DNA from: Meridianimaribacter flavus
GTDB lineage: Bacteria; Bacteroidota; Bacteroidia; Flavobacteriales; Flavobacteriaceae
Assembly (NCBI RefSeq): GCF_004366715.1
Contig: NZ_SOQZ01000002.1
Location: 248,001 to 312,000, forward strand
Length of the DNA stretch: 64,000 nt
Direction of reading: 5' to 3'
Part shown: positions 44,395 to 53,377 of the stretch, piece by piece
Layout: every line of letters begins with the position of its first letter
How positions within the stretch are numbered: the stretch's first letter is position 1
Program-made: the position numbers and the translations under genes
Notes under the pieces: model-generated
Databases searched by the model: none
What the model was told of the DNA's origin: nothing
What the model saw: only the letters and a program-made list of their open reading frames with translations

Positions 44395-45630
44395 TTAAAT
44401 ATTGTTACGTATCGTGTCAATTACCCAATCTTTAAACGAGTCGTCCCAAGTCTCATAGGTTTTATAAAACTGTTCTTTATCATACCAATACAAAAACAAC
44501 ACATCCTTTGGAGAAACATTTATTAAAAGCTTCCATATTAAATCTTGATGCATTGGCTCTAAAGATGAATGAGGTTGGTGTAATGCATGGTATAGATCAA
44601 CATCTACCATGTCCTTTAATTTATACTCGTTGCTAACTTCTAAGCGTTCTAAATATAACTCTACACTATTAATTTTTTTAAGTGCATTGATATCAATTTT
44701 ATTTAAATAACTCTTATATAAAATTTTACTCTCAAATATTTCTTTTAGAGAGTGTTGAGTCTCTTTAAGTTGTTGAGAGAGTTCATATTTTTTTACACGA
44801 TCGTATCTTGGGGTTTTAATCACTTCATCCAAATCGCATTCAGCAATTAAATGATTTCGTAGTTTTTCAATTAATTCATCATGATTGATATGGTACATCA
44901 ACACATCATGTGTAGTATCATTAATAGCTTCTTTGTACCATTTTTCATCTTCAAACACGATAATATCCGAAATAAAATCGCGTAACACATACACACCTCC
45001 AAAAGCTCTTGTATAAAACGAACTCACACTATATTGAAGTTCTGGTAATTCTAAATCCCTGTTACGCAAATCTCCATAGGTATTTGCCGATTGCAATAAT
45101 TTTTCGTGTAAGGTTTCATCAATAAAATTATTACCTTCTTTAAACTGCTCAATAAGTTCGTGTTGTTTTTTTTGTGCTTTATTAAGGTTGTTTATTAACC
45201 TAAAATGAATGTTTATAGTTATGTATTTTAAAACATCCATAGGTCCATAAAATGCATCGATACCTTGATCAAAATCGAGACAAATTGCCGAGTCTCTAGT
45301 TATATCGTTTATTTTATTACCATAGGTTTTAAAAACCAATTTCATTAACTCTCTGTCAAACGTATGTGTAGGCAAATAGACAGGTTTTCCTTTTTGCAAC
45401 GGAGAAATAATAATGGCATGTGCATTGGCTTCGCCATGGTTTAAGTAAAGTAATTCCTTTTTTTCTTCAGCAATTTCAGGACTCCAACCTATACCATCAA
45501 TTGAAAAACTAGTAAGCTTTGTTGGCGAAAACCCTAATGTTTTTAAACACTGATTATAACGCTCAACCAACTTACCACTTACAGGAAGTAGTTCACTTTG
45601 ATATAGATTTGCTGCTTTTAGTTTTTGCAT
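44395..45630 (-). CDS. Unknown protein coupled to the AAA+ ATPase
   Basis: 411 residues, soluble, with no signal peptide or membrane helix. About 150 residues of alpha/beta character (LLYLNHGEANAHAIIISPLQ) come first. A long, mostly helical C-terminal part follows, with Lys/Glu-rich segments. The ATG overlaps the TAA of the ATPase gene by one base (TAATG), so translation is coupled and the two proteins probably act in one complex. I cannot name the family. Confidence 0.75.
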   Translation of the reverse strand: MQKLKAANLYQSELLPVSGKLVERYNQCLKTLGFSPTKLTSFSIDGIGWSPEIAEEKKELLYLNHGEANAHAIIISPLQKGKPVYLPTHTFDRELMKLVFKTYGNKINDITRDSAICLDFDQGIDAFYGPMDVLKYITINIHFRLINNLNKAQKKQHELIEQFKEGNNFIDETLHEKLLQSANTYGDLRNRDLELPELQYSVSSFYTRAFGGVYVLRDFISDIIVFEDEKWYKEAINDTTHDVLMYHINHDELIEKLRNHLIAECDLDEVIKTPRYDRVKKYELSQQLKETQHSLKEIFESKILYKSYLNKIDINALKKINSVELYLERLEVSNEYKLKDMVDVDLYHALHQPHSSLEPMHQDLIWKLLINVSPKDVLFLYWYDKEQFYKTYETWDDSFKDWVIDTIRNNI

Positions 45631-47594
45631 TAATCGTTCTTTTTGTCAAACTGAGTTCTTGCTTCCAATTCAATATTAAGCTGATTAACTCTTGCATCAA
45701 CTTTTCGTTTAAAATCGGTATCTGCAATAGTTGCTACATTATCTAGGTATCTAATAACTTCTTGTTTTCTTATATCAGAAAAATCAAGCCCTTTCATATT
45801 AGCACGCATGAGTTCCTGAAGCATTCCTAATTTAGTATCATAATCTTTTTTGAAATAGATTTCAGGATTGTCAAACCAATCTTGTTCTAAGTCAAAGTCA
45901 GTTAAACGCAATGAAATTGCCGATTGTATATTACGAACATCACGCGATGAAAAGAATGGAAATATCTTCTGGATTTCAGTATATAATGATGCATAAAACA
46001 TGTGGTCTTCAAAGCGATGCATTTTTTCTACTTTTTCAAAAGTTTCCATAACACGCTCTTCTGAAGGTTTTTCAACAGCTTTTAAAATGTCTCCCATGTT
46101 TTTAGCCAAACCTTGATCGCTTAAATAAGTGTAAGCCTCTGGATTGTTCATATTTACAAAATCAGGCATAGTGTCTTGTAATTTTCGCCACCACAAATGA
46201 TCTTGATCTAAAAAGTCGTGTTCAGTACGTGCTCCATCAATTTTAAATCGTCCTTGAACACGTGAAATTACTGCTTTATCCAACATTTCTGGAAGGTTAG
46301 TAAACAATCCAATTGAGCTATTACCGTAATTAACAGCATAAGCACCTTCGGTATATCTTAAAAACACACCTATAACTTCTTTTACACCTGCCGAAACACC
46401 TTGTGCAGTTCGTTCTTGAAGATTATTTTCGGCATCATCAATTGGAGCAAAAATGAGTTTTGAAGGATCTTGTAATGGTTTCATCCACTCTACCATTTTT
46501 TCGGCAGATCCACCTTGAAATGTTGATATCAACGTATCAGGCATTGGATGAAATAAAAATGGAATATCGAGATTGTCACAATGCTCTTTTAAGCGTGTAG
46601 CAATAGCTGCAATAAGCATACTTTTTCCTGTTCCTGGAATTCCGTAACCCATAAACACTGGCATAAAACCTCCTAACTCCTGAAATGGATTCTTTTTTGC
46701 TGTAAAATCGTAGCTTAACATACGCTCGGTTAAACGTCGTGCAAAGTGTTTTGCATCTCTGTTACCTACTATTTGTTCAAATTGAATTTTATTAAACTCT
46801 ACACTTTTGGCAGCTCCTGCAAACACATTGTCCCAACCAGATACAGCAAAGTCCGATTTTTCTAATTTATAGGTTCTATCTAAAATGGTTTCGGTGTACT
46901 CCAGCGTGCTTTTACGCATTTGGATTTCGTCTATTAAGGCTTCAAAATACACAACCGTAAAATCGGTAACGTCTTTATCACTTTTTATAATATCTGGATG
47001 CGACAAATACTTGTCGTAATAGTAAAGACAACACGAAATTCCTTTTAATGGTGATAGCAAAGATACTTCTGGCAAACCTGCAAATTTTTGCTTCATAACG
47101 CTTAAATCATCTGAAGCAATGGTTTTAAGGTTATGCAAAATATTGTAAGCTGTAGCATATAGCATAAAGGCTGTTGCGGTTTGCATTTTGCTTTCGTACT
47201 CTCGTTTTCCTGAAGTATCTAAAGCAGATTTTCGCTCGTTTAAACTTGATAATCCTGAAGCATCGTAGTAACTGTCTTTTATCCAAATACCCAAAGTAAC
47301 ACCTTCTTGAACTGCAAATAAGGTTTGGTTTAAGTGAATTGGAATAGCAACAGAGTCTGGTAATAAGCGCTTTTTTAAAGCTAATATAGTTTTTGAAACT
47401 GAAGTCAGCTCAACATTGCTTCCATTATTGGCACGTGACAAATACAGTAAAATAGATTCATCTTTAGCATCTTTATCTTTGTTTTTTGCACGTTGACCTT
47501 GCTCCCACTGTACACTTTTTAAATAGGATGTTGCTTCATCACGAAGCATATCAAGTTCTGTTTGCTTTATAGGAAATGTTGAGTTGTGTTCCAT
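45630..47594 (-). CDS. AAA+ ATPase of an uncharacterised operon
   Basis: 654 residues. The N-terminal 260 residues or so are helical and without a known domain. The AAA+ module spans about 300-460: Walker A GYGIPGTGKSM (Lys324), Walker B LIFAPIDDAEN (Asp386-Asp387, where most AAA+ proteins have Asp-Glu), a sensor-like Asn in GLFTNLPEM, and an arginine-finger region RVQGRFKID. A helical C-terminal domain of about 150 residues completes it. The layout recalls remodelling or chaperone-like AAA+ proteins, but I know no match. It is the motor of the six-gene operon. Confidence 0.85.
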   Translation of the reverse strand: MEHNSTFPIKQTELDMLRDEATSYLKSVQWEQGQRAKNKDKDAKDESILLYLSRANNGSNVELTSVSKTILALKKRLLPDSVAIPIHLNQTLFAVQEGVTLGIWIKDSYYDASGLSSLNERKSALDTSGKREYESKMQTATAFMLYATAYNILHNLKTIASDDLSVMKQKFAGLPEVSLLSPLKGISCCLYYYDKYLSHPDIIKSDKDVTDFTVVYFEALIDEIQMRKSTLEYTETILDRTYKLEKSDFAVSGWDNVFAGAAKSVEFNKIQFEQIVGNRDAKHFARRLTERMLSYDFTAKKNPFQELGGFMPVFMGYGIPGTGKSMLIAAIATRLKEHCDNLDIPFLFHPMPDTLISTFQGGSAEKMVEWMKPLQDPSKLIFAPIDDAENNLQERTAQGVSAGVKEVIGVFLRYTEGAYAVNYGNSSIGLFTNLPEMLDKAVISRVQGRFKIDGARTEHDFLDQDHLWWRKLQDTMPDFVNMNNPEAYTYLSDQGLAKNMGDILKAVEKPSEERVMETFEKVEKMHRFEDHMFYASLYTEIQKIFPFFSSRDVRNIQSAISLRLTDFDLEQDWFDNPEIYFKKDYDTKLGMLQELMRANMKGLDFSDIRKQEVIRYLDNVATIADTDFKRKVDARVNQLNIELEARTQFDKKND

Positions 47595-47607
47595 GTTTCT
47601 ATTTTGT

Positions 47608-47678
47608 CGTCATTATGAATGAAATGAAGCAATCTCTTGCTTAAAAGATAACCACGTACTTTGTTCCTCGTTATGACG
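47608..47678. repeat. Intergenic inverted repeat element, CGTCATT...CGTTATGACG type
   Basis: CGTCATTATGA (47608-47618) and CGTTATGACG (47669-47678) form the ends. Between them lie GAAGCAATCTC and TTTGTTCCTC, parts of a repeat I recall as widespread in flavobacterial genomes (CGTCATTGCGAGG...GAAGCAATCTC). It fills the gap between two operon genes and supplies the stop codon of the upstream one. Confidence 0.7.
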
Positions 47679-48729
47679 TTATTTTTTTAATTTTTAATTC
47701 AGAAACTTGAATAGGCGGTTTAGCTAGTCTATTCATAATTTCAGGTGTTTTGTTATACAACATTTGTATAATACGATGTGGTGCAAACACATATTTTTGA
47801 TGTATCGGTTCGCTCCACTTTTGTAAGGTTTGCTTATTGAAAAAGCTACCTTCTTTAAACTCACTTCCTGAGAATACTTCGTCAATACTCAGTGACAGTG
47901 CATACGACTCTAGACTTAATTCTTTTTTAGCTATACCTTCTAAAATGGCATGTGTGATTTCATTTTCATCTTTAGCAAATACATTATGAAAAGGACCTAA
48001 ATCTATTCGCTTAATGTGTTTTGGATGTACTTCAGGCAGCTTTCTGTCTATTCCATAAGCCATAGTGTCTAAATCCATATCTCTGTCCGCAGTGGTCTTT
48101 AAGACTTCATAAATTTTATCTCTATCTTTTAACGGATTTCGTCCTCCACTATAATCAAAGTACATGAAGCATATAAATGGCCTATTATGTGCTACATCAT
48201 AAAAACTCCAACTGGTCATAAACTCAGGCGAAACGTCTTTTGGTGTTTCCATAATGCGACCTTGTACAAAACGATTAAAAATATACTTTTGCTCTACTGA
48301 GGTGTAATAAACTATTGAAGCCGCTTGAAACAGTTTTTCTCGTTTTATGGGTTGTTTTTTATGAAGTAACTCATGTAAAAACTCATCTTGTAATTGGCTA
48401 ACATTTTTGAGTTTAGAAATGTAGTCTTCTTTTAAGGATAAATCATTAAAAAGATACCTAAACTCCAAATAGTTAGGGAAACCAGAATCGGTTAAATCTA
48501 CTTTCATATTGTCTTCATCGTCGTACATATATTTAATACGCATAGCCTCGACTGAATACAATAACAAATCACAAAACTGCTTAAAATAAACAACTTCTTG
48601 TGTGCTACATAATCCTTGATTTTGAACACTTACAATGAGTTCCTTTAGAGCAAAGTCTACCATTTTATGATAGAATACATATTGCGCTTTGGAGTCTAGT
48701 GTAGCGGAATCTAAAGGAGTTACAATCAT
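47671..48729 (-). CDS. Unknown protein upstream of the AAA+ ATPase
   Basis: 352 residues, soluble. An N-terminal helical region (AQYVFYHKMVDFALKELI) leads to a central part (PFICFMYFDYSGGRNPLKD) and further helices. It has no recognisable domain. The final residues (ITS) and the stop are encoded by the edge of the repeat element at 47608-47678. The gap to the ATPase gene is 76 bases and is filled by that repeat. It is the second gene of the six-gene operon and probably a subunit or adaptor. Confidence 0.7.
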   Translation of the reverse strand: MIVTPLDSATLDSKAQYVFYHKMVDFALKELIVSVQNQGLCSTQEVVYFKQFCDLLLYSVEAMRIKYMYDDEDNMKVDLTDSGFPNYLEFRYLFNDLSLKEDYISKLKNVSQLQDEFLHELLHKKQPIKREKLFQAASIVYYTSVEQKYIFNRFVQGRIMETPKDVSPEFMTSWSFYDVAHNRPFICFMYFDYSGGRNPLKDRDKIYEVLKTTADRDMDLDTMAYGIDRKLPEVHPKHIKRIDLGPFHNVFAKDENEITHAILEGIAKKELSLESYALSLSIDEVFSGSEFKEGSFFNKQTLQKWSEPIHQKYVFAPHRIIQMLYNKTPEIMNRLAKPPIQVSELKIKKITS

Positions 48730-48750
48730 GTTTTGAGTTTGCAGTGAACA

Positions 48751-48802
48751 GTATTCGGTTTGCAGTCAATTATAAAAATACTGCTAACTGCAAACTGAAT
48801 AC
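48751..48802. repeat. Inverted repeat in operon gap, TTTGCAGT arms
   Basis: GTATTCGGTTTGCAGT (48751-48766) pairs with ACTGCAAACTGAATAC (48787-48802), 16 bp with one G-U, across a 20-base loop. A further TTTGCAGT copy sits at 48738-48746. It separates the coiled-coil and 352-aa genes and could stabilise or end the transcript. Confidence 0.75.
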
Positions 48803-48812
48803 CAATTACTTT

Positions 48813-50150
48813 TTAAGATAATAAGTCGTCATTATTTTCAGGCTTTTTGTCGCCAGTTGGCTCTCCTTCACCTGAAGGTTTATTAGCATCTGCCTTATAG
48901 TAGTCTTCAAAAATTTCTTTCATATCAATACCATAACGCTCAGCAAAATTCTTTTGAATTTCAGAATCTTTGGTACGAATTTCCTGTAACGCTTCAGCAT
49001 AACTGCTGTAAACACCTTGCATTACTTTTTCATGCACAGGAATATTATCCATCATTTCTTGACGTGCTCTTGCACTTGCTGTATGCATTGATGCAAGAGT
49101 TTCTCCAATATGTTCGTCAGTTTTTACACCTAAATGCTCTAAAATAGCTGCAAATTCTTGGTCAGTTCGCGCTTTTAAAGCCACTACGTAACCATCGTAA
49201 TATTTTAAACGCTCTTCAGTATCACTCTTTAATTTTGCACGATGTGTTTGTAAATTACTACGTAAAGAGGTTAATACCTTAATGGTTAAATTATGCTTAT
49301 GCACAAAGCTGTCTTTACTTGCAGCAAGTGTTGTATAGGCGTTTTTAAGTCCTTCAAGCTCTTCTACTTTTTGTTCTAAAGTGGTAACTTTACCAACCGC
49401 TTCAGCATATTCAGCAGATTGCTTATCAACAATTTCTTCTAACTCTTGACGTGCTTGTTTTAATAAAGCATAGTTTTCTTCAAGCTTTGCTTCTACTTCT
49501 TTCTTCTTCTCTAAAGCTTTTGTATGGTTTTTTGTGGCTTCAACAATCGCATCTTGAAGTTTGTCTTCAACTTCTTTAATTTCTACTTCACGATCTTTTA
49601 AACGCTTTACAGCTGCCTGACTTTTAAACGATAACTCATTTAATAAAGTTTGTACATCTGCCGATTCTATACGTTGCTGAAACATCGCTTTGGCTTTGTT
49701 ATCTGCTTCGTCACGAGATTTTTGGGCAGCAGTAAGTTCGTCTTGCGCTTTTTTGATTTTGCTTTTTCTTCCCCAAAGGTTGTTCCACCAAGTGTCTGGT
49801 TTAGCTTCGGCATCTTCTAGTTCAACTCTTGCGCGTTCTAGACGTTTTATGGCATTATCAATGATTTTTTGTTCATCAGCATTTAAGCTAGAGAAATCTT
49901 CAAAAATAATCCCAACTTCGTCTTGATAATCAGTTAAATCTTTAATGGCATCAAGTAAAGACGTTCTATCTTTTTCTGCCATATGCACTACATCGTCCAA
50001 TGTTGCATTAAGTATTTTTTGACGCACTTCAGGATCATCTTCCTGTGCTAATTTAGATTTCATAGTGTCAATGGCTTTTCCCCAATTAACATCTACTTTT
50101 TCCTGTTTTTCATTGGAATTGGTTTCTAATAAATCAAAATCATCAGACAT
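48813..50150 (-). CDS. Long coiled-coil protein, first gene of the AAA+ operon
   Basis: 445 residues, cytoplasmic, no membrane helix. Residues from about 90 to 310 are strongly predicted coiled coil (heptads such as VKRLKDREVEIKEVEDKL, ARQELEEIVDKQSAEYAEAV). A helical end and a Gly/Pro/Glu tail follow. The general look resembles the TelA/toxic-anion-resistance or PspA-like coiled-coil groups, but no diagnostic motif is present, so I do not assign either. It is first in the six-gene operon, probably a scaffold or substrate of the AAA+ ATPase. Confidence 0.75.
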   Translation of the reverse strand: MSDDFDLLETNSNEKQEKVDVNWGKAIDTMKSKLAQEDDPEVRQKILNATLDDVVHMAEKDRTSLLDAIKDLTDYQDEVGIIFEDFSSLNADEQKIIDNAIKRLERARVELEDAEAKPDTWWNNLWGRKSKIKKAQDELTAAQKSRDEADNKAKAMFQQRIESADVQTLLNELSFKSQAAVKRLKDREVEIKEVEDKLQDAIVEATKNHTKALEKKKEVEAKLEENYALLKQARQELEEIVDKQSAEYAEAVGKVTTLEQKVEELEGLKNAYTTLAASKDSFVHKHNLTIKVLTSLRSNLQTHRAKLKSDTEERLKYYDGYVVALKARTDQEFAAILEHLGVKTDEHIGETLASMHTASARARQEMMDNIPVHEKVMQGVYSSYAEALQEIRTKDSEIQKNFAERYGIDMKEIFEDYYKADANKPSGEGEPTGDKKPENNDDLLS

Positions 50151-50319
50151 ATTGTGTAGTGTTTTTATAGTTGAACAATTTTTGGATAAGCAATTTCGTT
50201 AAAAAATATCATTTTCAAAACTAATGCTCTTAAAATATCAGTAGTAAAAAAATTAAAAATGTTACAGGCTTTAAAAAATGTAACGCAATCATTATCTTTA
50301 GTACTCAAACACTTCTATT

Positions 50320-51129
50320 ATGAGAAATTCAATTTTTATTACCGCTATTTTAGCATTGTGTTTTATAAGCTGTAACACAGATAAAAAAGAATCAGCAACC
50401 ACTGAGACAATTATTGAAAACAATGTTGATGTTGAAACAACAACTTCCGATACTTCTTCTGAAATAAAAATTATTCCTATTGAACACGCTACTATGGTCT
50501 TGGAGTATAAAAATGTTGTTGTGTATGTTGATCCTGTTGGAGGAGCAGAAAAATTTACTGAACAAAAACCACCTAGTATTATTTTGGTTACTGACATTCA
50601 TGGTGATCATTTTAATGAAGAAACCTTGTCAGGAATATTAGGAAATGCTGTTAAGATTATAGCTCCTAGTGCTGTAGCTGAATTGCTACCAAAACCGCTA
50701 AGAGATCGTACATTGGTTCTTAATAATTCGCAAAATAGAGACTACACTTTTGATGGTGTTGAAATTAATATTGAAGCTGTACCAATGTACAACTTAAGAG
50801 AAGAGGCTTTAAAATTCCATGAAAAGGGACGTGGTAATGGTTACATTTTAACTATGGGAGGAAAACGAATTTATATTTCAGGTGATACTGAAGACATTCC
50901 TGAAATGCGCAACTTAAAAGATATAGATATGGCATTTGTATGCATGAACTTACCATACACCATGACTGTTGAAAGTGCTGCAAGTGCTGTTCTGGATTTT
51001 AAACCAAAGCAAGTATATCCATACCATTACAGAGGACAAGGTGGACTTAGCGATGTAGAAAAATTTAAAGCCATTGTGAATGATAAAAATGATGCTATTG
51101 AAGTCGTTCAATTAGATTGGTACAAATAG
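50320..51129 (+). CDS. MBL-fold lipoprotein with altered metal motif
   Basis: 269 residues. The lipoprotein signal (ALCFISCNTDKK) places Cys in a lipobox near residue 17, so it is anchored by lipid. A Thr/Ser/Glu linker is followed by a metallo-beta-lactamase-fold hydrolase: MVLEYKNVVVYVDPVGGAEK, then LVTDIHGDHF, where the usual THxHxDH has Asp for the first His, then ISGDTEDIPE and YPYHYRGQGG. Members of this group cleave esters or amides in the periplasm. The substitution may alter metal binding. It diverges from the six-gene operon and is probably unrelated. Confidence 0.85.
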   Translation: MRNSIFITAILALCFISCNTDKKESATTETIIENNVDVETTTSDTSSEIKIIPIEHATMVLEYKNVVVYVDPVGGAEKFTEQKPPSIILVTDIHGDHFNEETLSGILGNAVKIIAPSAVAELLPKPLRDRTLVLNNSQNRDYTFDGVEINIEAVPMYNLREEALKFHEKGRGNGYILTMGGKRIYISGDTEDIPEMRNLKDIDMAFVCMNLPYTMTVESAASAVLDFKPKQVYPYHYRGQGGLSDVEKFKAIVNDKNDAIEVVQLDWYK

Positions 51130-51191
51130 TGATTACTCCATTTTTTATTAACAAATTTATAATGAAATAGTTACGGTTTTAATTAAAATTG

Positions 51192-51199
51192 TATATTTG
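51192..51199 (+). promoter_or_regulatory. -7 box for the 73-aa gene
   Basis: TATATTTG fits TAnnTTTG and lies 31 bases before the ATG at 51230. Confidence 0.5.
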
Positions 51200-51229
51200 G
51201 CTTGATTAACCCCAACTATCAACCTAATT

Positions 51230-51451
51230 ATGAATGCTTTATATTCAATTTCAAAGTTACTTGTAAGCACTACTCAGCTTACGGTTGTACTCATTATTAC
51301 AGCAGCAGTATTTATGTTTTTTATTGTGGTTGCAGTAATAAAAATGAGAAAGTTAAAGGCTGAAAATAAGAAGCTTACTGAAATGGAATCTTTAAAAAAT
51401 GACGTTGAGGAGAGCTATAAAGATTTTACAAATGGCCATTTGTATGAATAA
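51230..51451 (+). CDS. Small membrane protein with a helical tail
   Basis: 73 residues. One membrane helix (VVLIITAAVFMFFIVVAVIK) is followed by a charged helix (MRKLKAENKKLTEMESLKND). It looks like a single-span anchor with a coiled-coil-like cytoplasmic tail. Its own promoter and the strong terminator after it indicate a separate transcript. No family is recognised. Confidence 0.65.
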   Translation: MNALYSISKLLVSTTQLTVVLIITAAVFMFFIVVAVIKMRKLKAENKKLTEMESLKNDVEESYKDFTNGHLYE

Positions 51452-51468
51452 ATTAAAATCACTTAAAT

Positions 51469-51498
51469 AAAAAAGCCTGCATTTTGCAGGCTTTTTTT
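51469..51498. terminator. Bidirectional terminator
   Basis: AAAAGCCTGCA pairs with TGCAGGCTTTT across a TTT loop, followed by a T tract. It ends the 73-aa gene and converging ettA. Confidence 0.92.
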
Positions 51499-51500
51499 AT

Positions 51501-53192
51501 CTATCTAACTAATTTTTTATACTTAATTCGTTTCGGCATTAAGTCACCACCCAAACGTTTTTTCTTGTTCTCTTCATAATCACTAAAACTACCTTCAAAG
51601 AAATAGACTTGGCTATCGCCTTCAAAAGCTAATATGTGCGTACAAATACGATCTAAAAACCAACGGTCGTGAGAAATAACCACAGCACAACCAGCAAAGT
51701 TTTCTAAACCTTCTTCTAGCGCACGTAACGTATTTACATCAAGGTCGTTTGTAGGCTCATCTAAAAGTAGTACGTTTCCTTCTTCTTTTAGTGTCATTGC
51801 TAAATGCAAACGGTTACGCTCTCCTCCTGATAGTAATTTTACTTTTTTGTTTTGTTCACTTCCAGAGAAATTAAAACGACTTAAATACGCACGAGAATTG
51901 ACTTGCTTTCCTCCCATCATTACCAATTCTTGCTCATCACTAAAGTTTTGCCAAATGGTTTTTTCTGGATCTATATTAGAATGACTTTGGTCTACATAAG
52001 CAATTTTTGAAGTATCACCTACTACAAACTCTCCTTTGTCAGGTGTTTCTTCGCCCATTATCATTCTGAAAATTGTGGTTTTACCTGCACCATTTGGTCC
52101 AATAACACCAACAATTCCAGCTTGAGGTAGGTTGAAGTTTAAGTCTTCATACAATAACTTATCGCCATAACCTTTACTTACACCTTTTGCTTCAATAACA
52201 TTGGTTCCTAAACGCGGTCCATTTGGTATGTAAATTTCAAGCTTTTCGTCAAGTTGCTTTTGGTCTTGACTCATTAATTTATCGTAGTTCTTTAAACGCG
52301 CTTTTTGCTTGGTTTGACGTCCTTTTGCTCCTTGACGTACCCATTCTAACTCGCGTTCTAATGTCTTTTGACGTTTTGAAGCTGCTTTTCCTTCTTGAGC
52401 CATACGTTTAGACTTTTGGTCTAACCATGAAGAGTAATTCCCTTTCCAAGGAATACCTTCACCTCTATCCAGCTCTAAAATCCAACCTGCAACGTTATCC
52501 AAGAAATATCTATCGTGCGTTACAGCGATAACTGTTCCTTTGTACTGTGCTAAATGATGCTCCAACCAATGTACCGATTCTGCATCCAAGTGGTTGGTAG
52601 GCTCATCAAGAAGTAATACGTCTGGTTCTTGTAGTAATAAACGACATAAGGCTACACGACGACGCTCACCACCAGAAAGTACACCTATTTTTTTATCGCC
52701 ATCAGGAGTACGTAATGCATCCATGGCAATTTCTAATTTGGTATCTAATTCCCAAGCATTGGAAGCATCTATTTGATCTTGTAATTCGGCTTGACGGTTC
52801 ATAAGCTTTTCCATTTTTTCAGGATTGCTATACACTTCTTCCAAACCAAACATATCGTTTATTTTGTTGTATTCATCTAGAATAGCTACAGTTTCAGCAG
52901 CGCCTTCACGCACTACTTCCATCACTGTTTTTTCATCATCTAGTTGTGGTTCTTGTTCTAGATAACCAACAGAATATCCAGGTGAAAAAACCACATCGCC
53001 TTGATAGTTTTTATCTACACCTGCAATAATCTTTAATAATGTAGATTTACCTGAACCGTTAAGACCTAAAATACCAATTTTAGCTCCGTAAAAGAAGCTT
53101 AAATAAATATTTTTAAGTACTGGCGTATTAGCCGATTGAAATGTCTTGGTTACACCAGACATTGAAAAAATTACTTTTTTATCGTCGCTCAT
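51501..53192 (-). CDS. ettA: Energy-dependent translational throttle protein, ABC-F
   Basis: 563 residues, close to E. coli EttA (555). Two ABC domains in one chain and no membrane part. First Walker A is GLNGSGKST, signature LSGGERRRVALC, then LLLDEPTNHLD. The second is GPNGAGKTT, signature LSGGERNRLHLA, then LLLDEPTNDLD. The arm and P-site linker (GRQTKQKARLKNYDKL) lie between. ABC-F proteins bind the ribosomal E site and tune translation to ATP level. The 60-aa membrane gene ends two bases upstream and shares its transcript. Confidence 0.93.
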   Translation of the reverse strand: MSDDKKVIFSMSGVTKTFQSANTPVLKNIYLSFFYGAKIGILGLNGSGKSTLLKIIAGVDKNYQGDVVFSPGYSVGYLEQEPQLDDEKTVMEVVREGAAETVAILDEYNKINDMFGLEEVYSNPEKMEKLMNRQAELQDQIDASNAWELDTKLEIAMDALRTPDGDKKIGVLSGGERRRVALCRLLLQEPDVLLLDEPTNHLDAESVHWLEHHLAQYKGTVIAVTHDRYFLDNVAGWILELDRGEGIPWKGNYSSWLDQKSKRMAQEGKAASKRQKTLERELEWVRQGAKGRQTKQKARLKNYDKLMSQDQKQLDEKLEIYIPNGPRLGTNVIEAKGVSKGYGDKLLYEDLNFNLPQAGIVGVIGPNGAGKTTIFRMIMGEETPDKGEFVVGDTSKIAYVDQSHSNIDPEKTIWQNFSDEQELVMMGGKQVNSRAYLSRFNFSGSEQNKKVKLLSGGERNRLHLAMTLKEEGNVLLLDEPTNDLDVNTLRALEEGLENFAGCAVVISHDRWFLDRICTHILAFEGDSQVYFFEGSFSDYEENKKKRLGGDLMPKRIKYKKLVR

Positions 53193-53194
53193 AA

Positions 53195-53377
53195 TTATAC
53201 TCTTCCTTTTAATGCATTAAACACCCAAGCAATACAGAAAAAGCCAAAACCAACAGCAGCAAATCCCCAACCTGCAACATCGTCATAGCGAAAAGCTCCT
53301 AGTCCTATTAAACCTAATCCTACAAAAATCATAATCCATGTGGCCCAAGCCAACACTGTATTTTTATTCATTGCCAT
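53195..53377 (-). CDS. CAL67264-like small membrane protein
   Basis: 60 residues with two membrane helices (VLAWATWIMIFVGLGLIGLG and WGFAAVGFGFFCIAWVF). It matches the type named after a Gramella protein (CAL67264 family) as I recall. The start could be MAM or the MN two codons later. It is the first gene of the transcript with ettA (two bases between). Pairing with ettA is common in flavobacteria in my memory but unproven here. Confidence 0.7.
   Translation of the reverse strand: MAMNKNTVLAWATWIMIFVGLGLIGLGAFRYDDVAGWGFAAVGFGFFCIAWVFNALKGRV

Noticed and set aside
42099-50150. Operon as an anti-phage defence island
   Set aside because: No nuclease, toxin, reverse transcriptase, integrase or phage gene is visible nearby; the surroundings are housekeeping genes. 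I keep it as an unknown membrane-linked AAA+ system.
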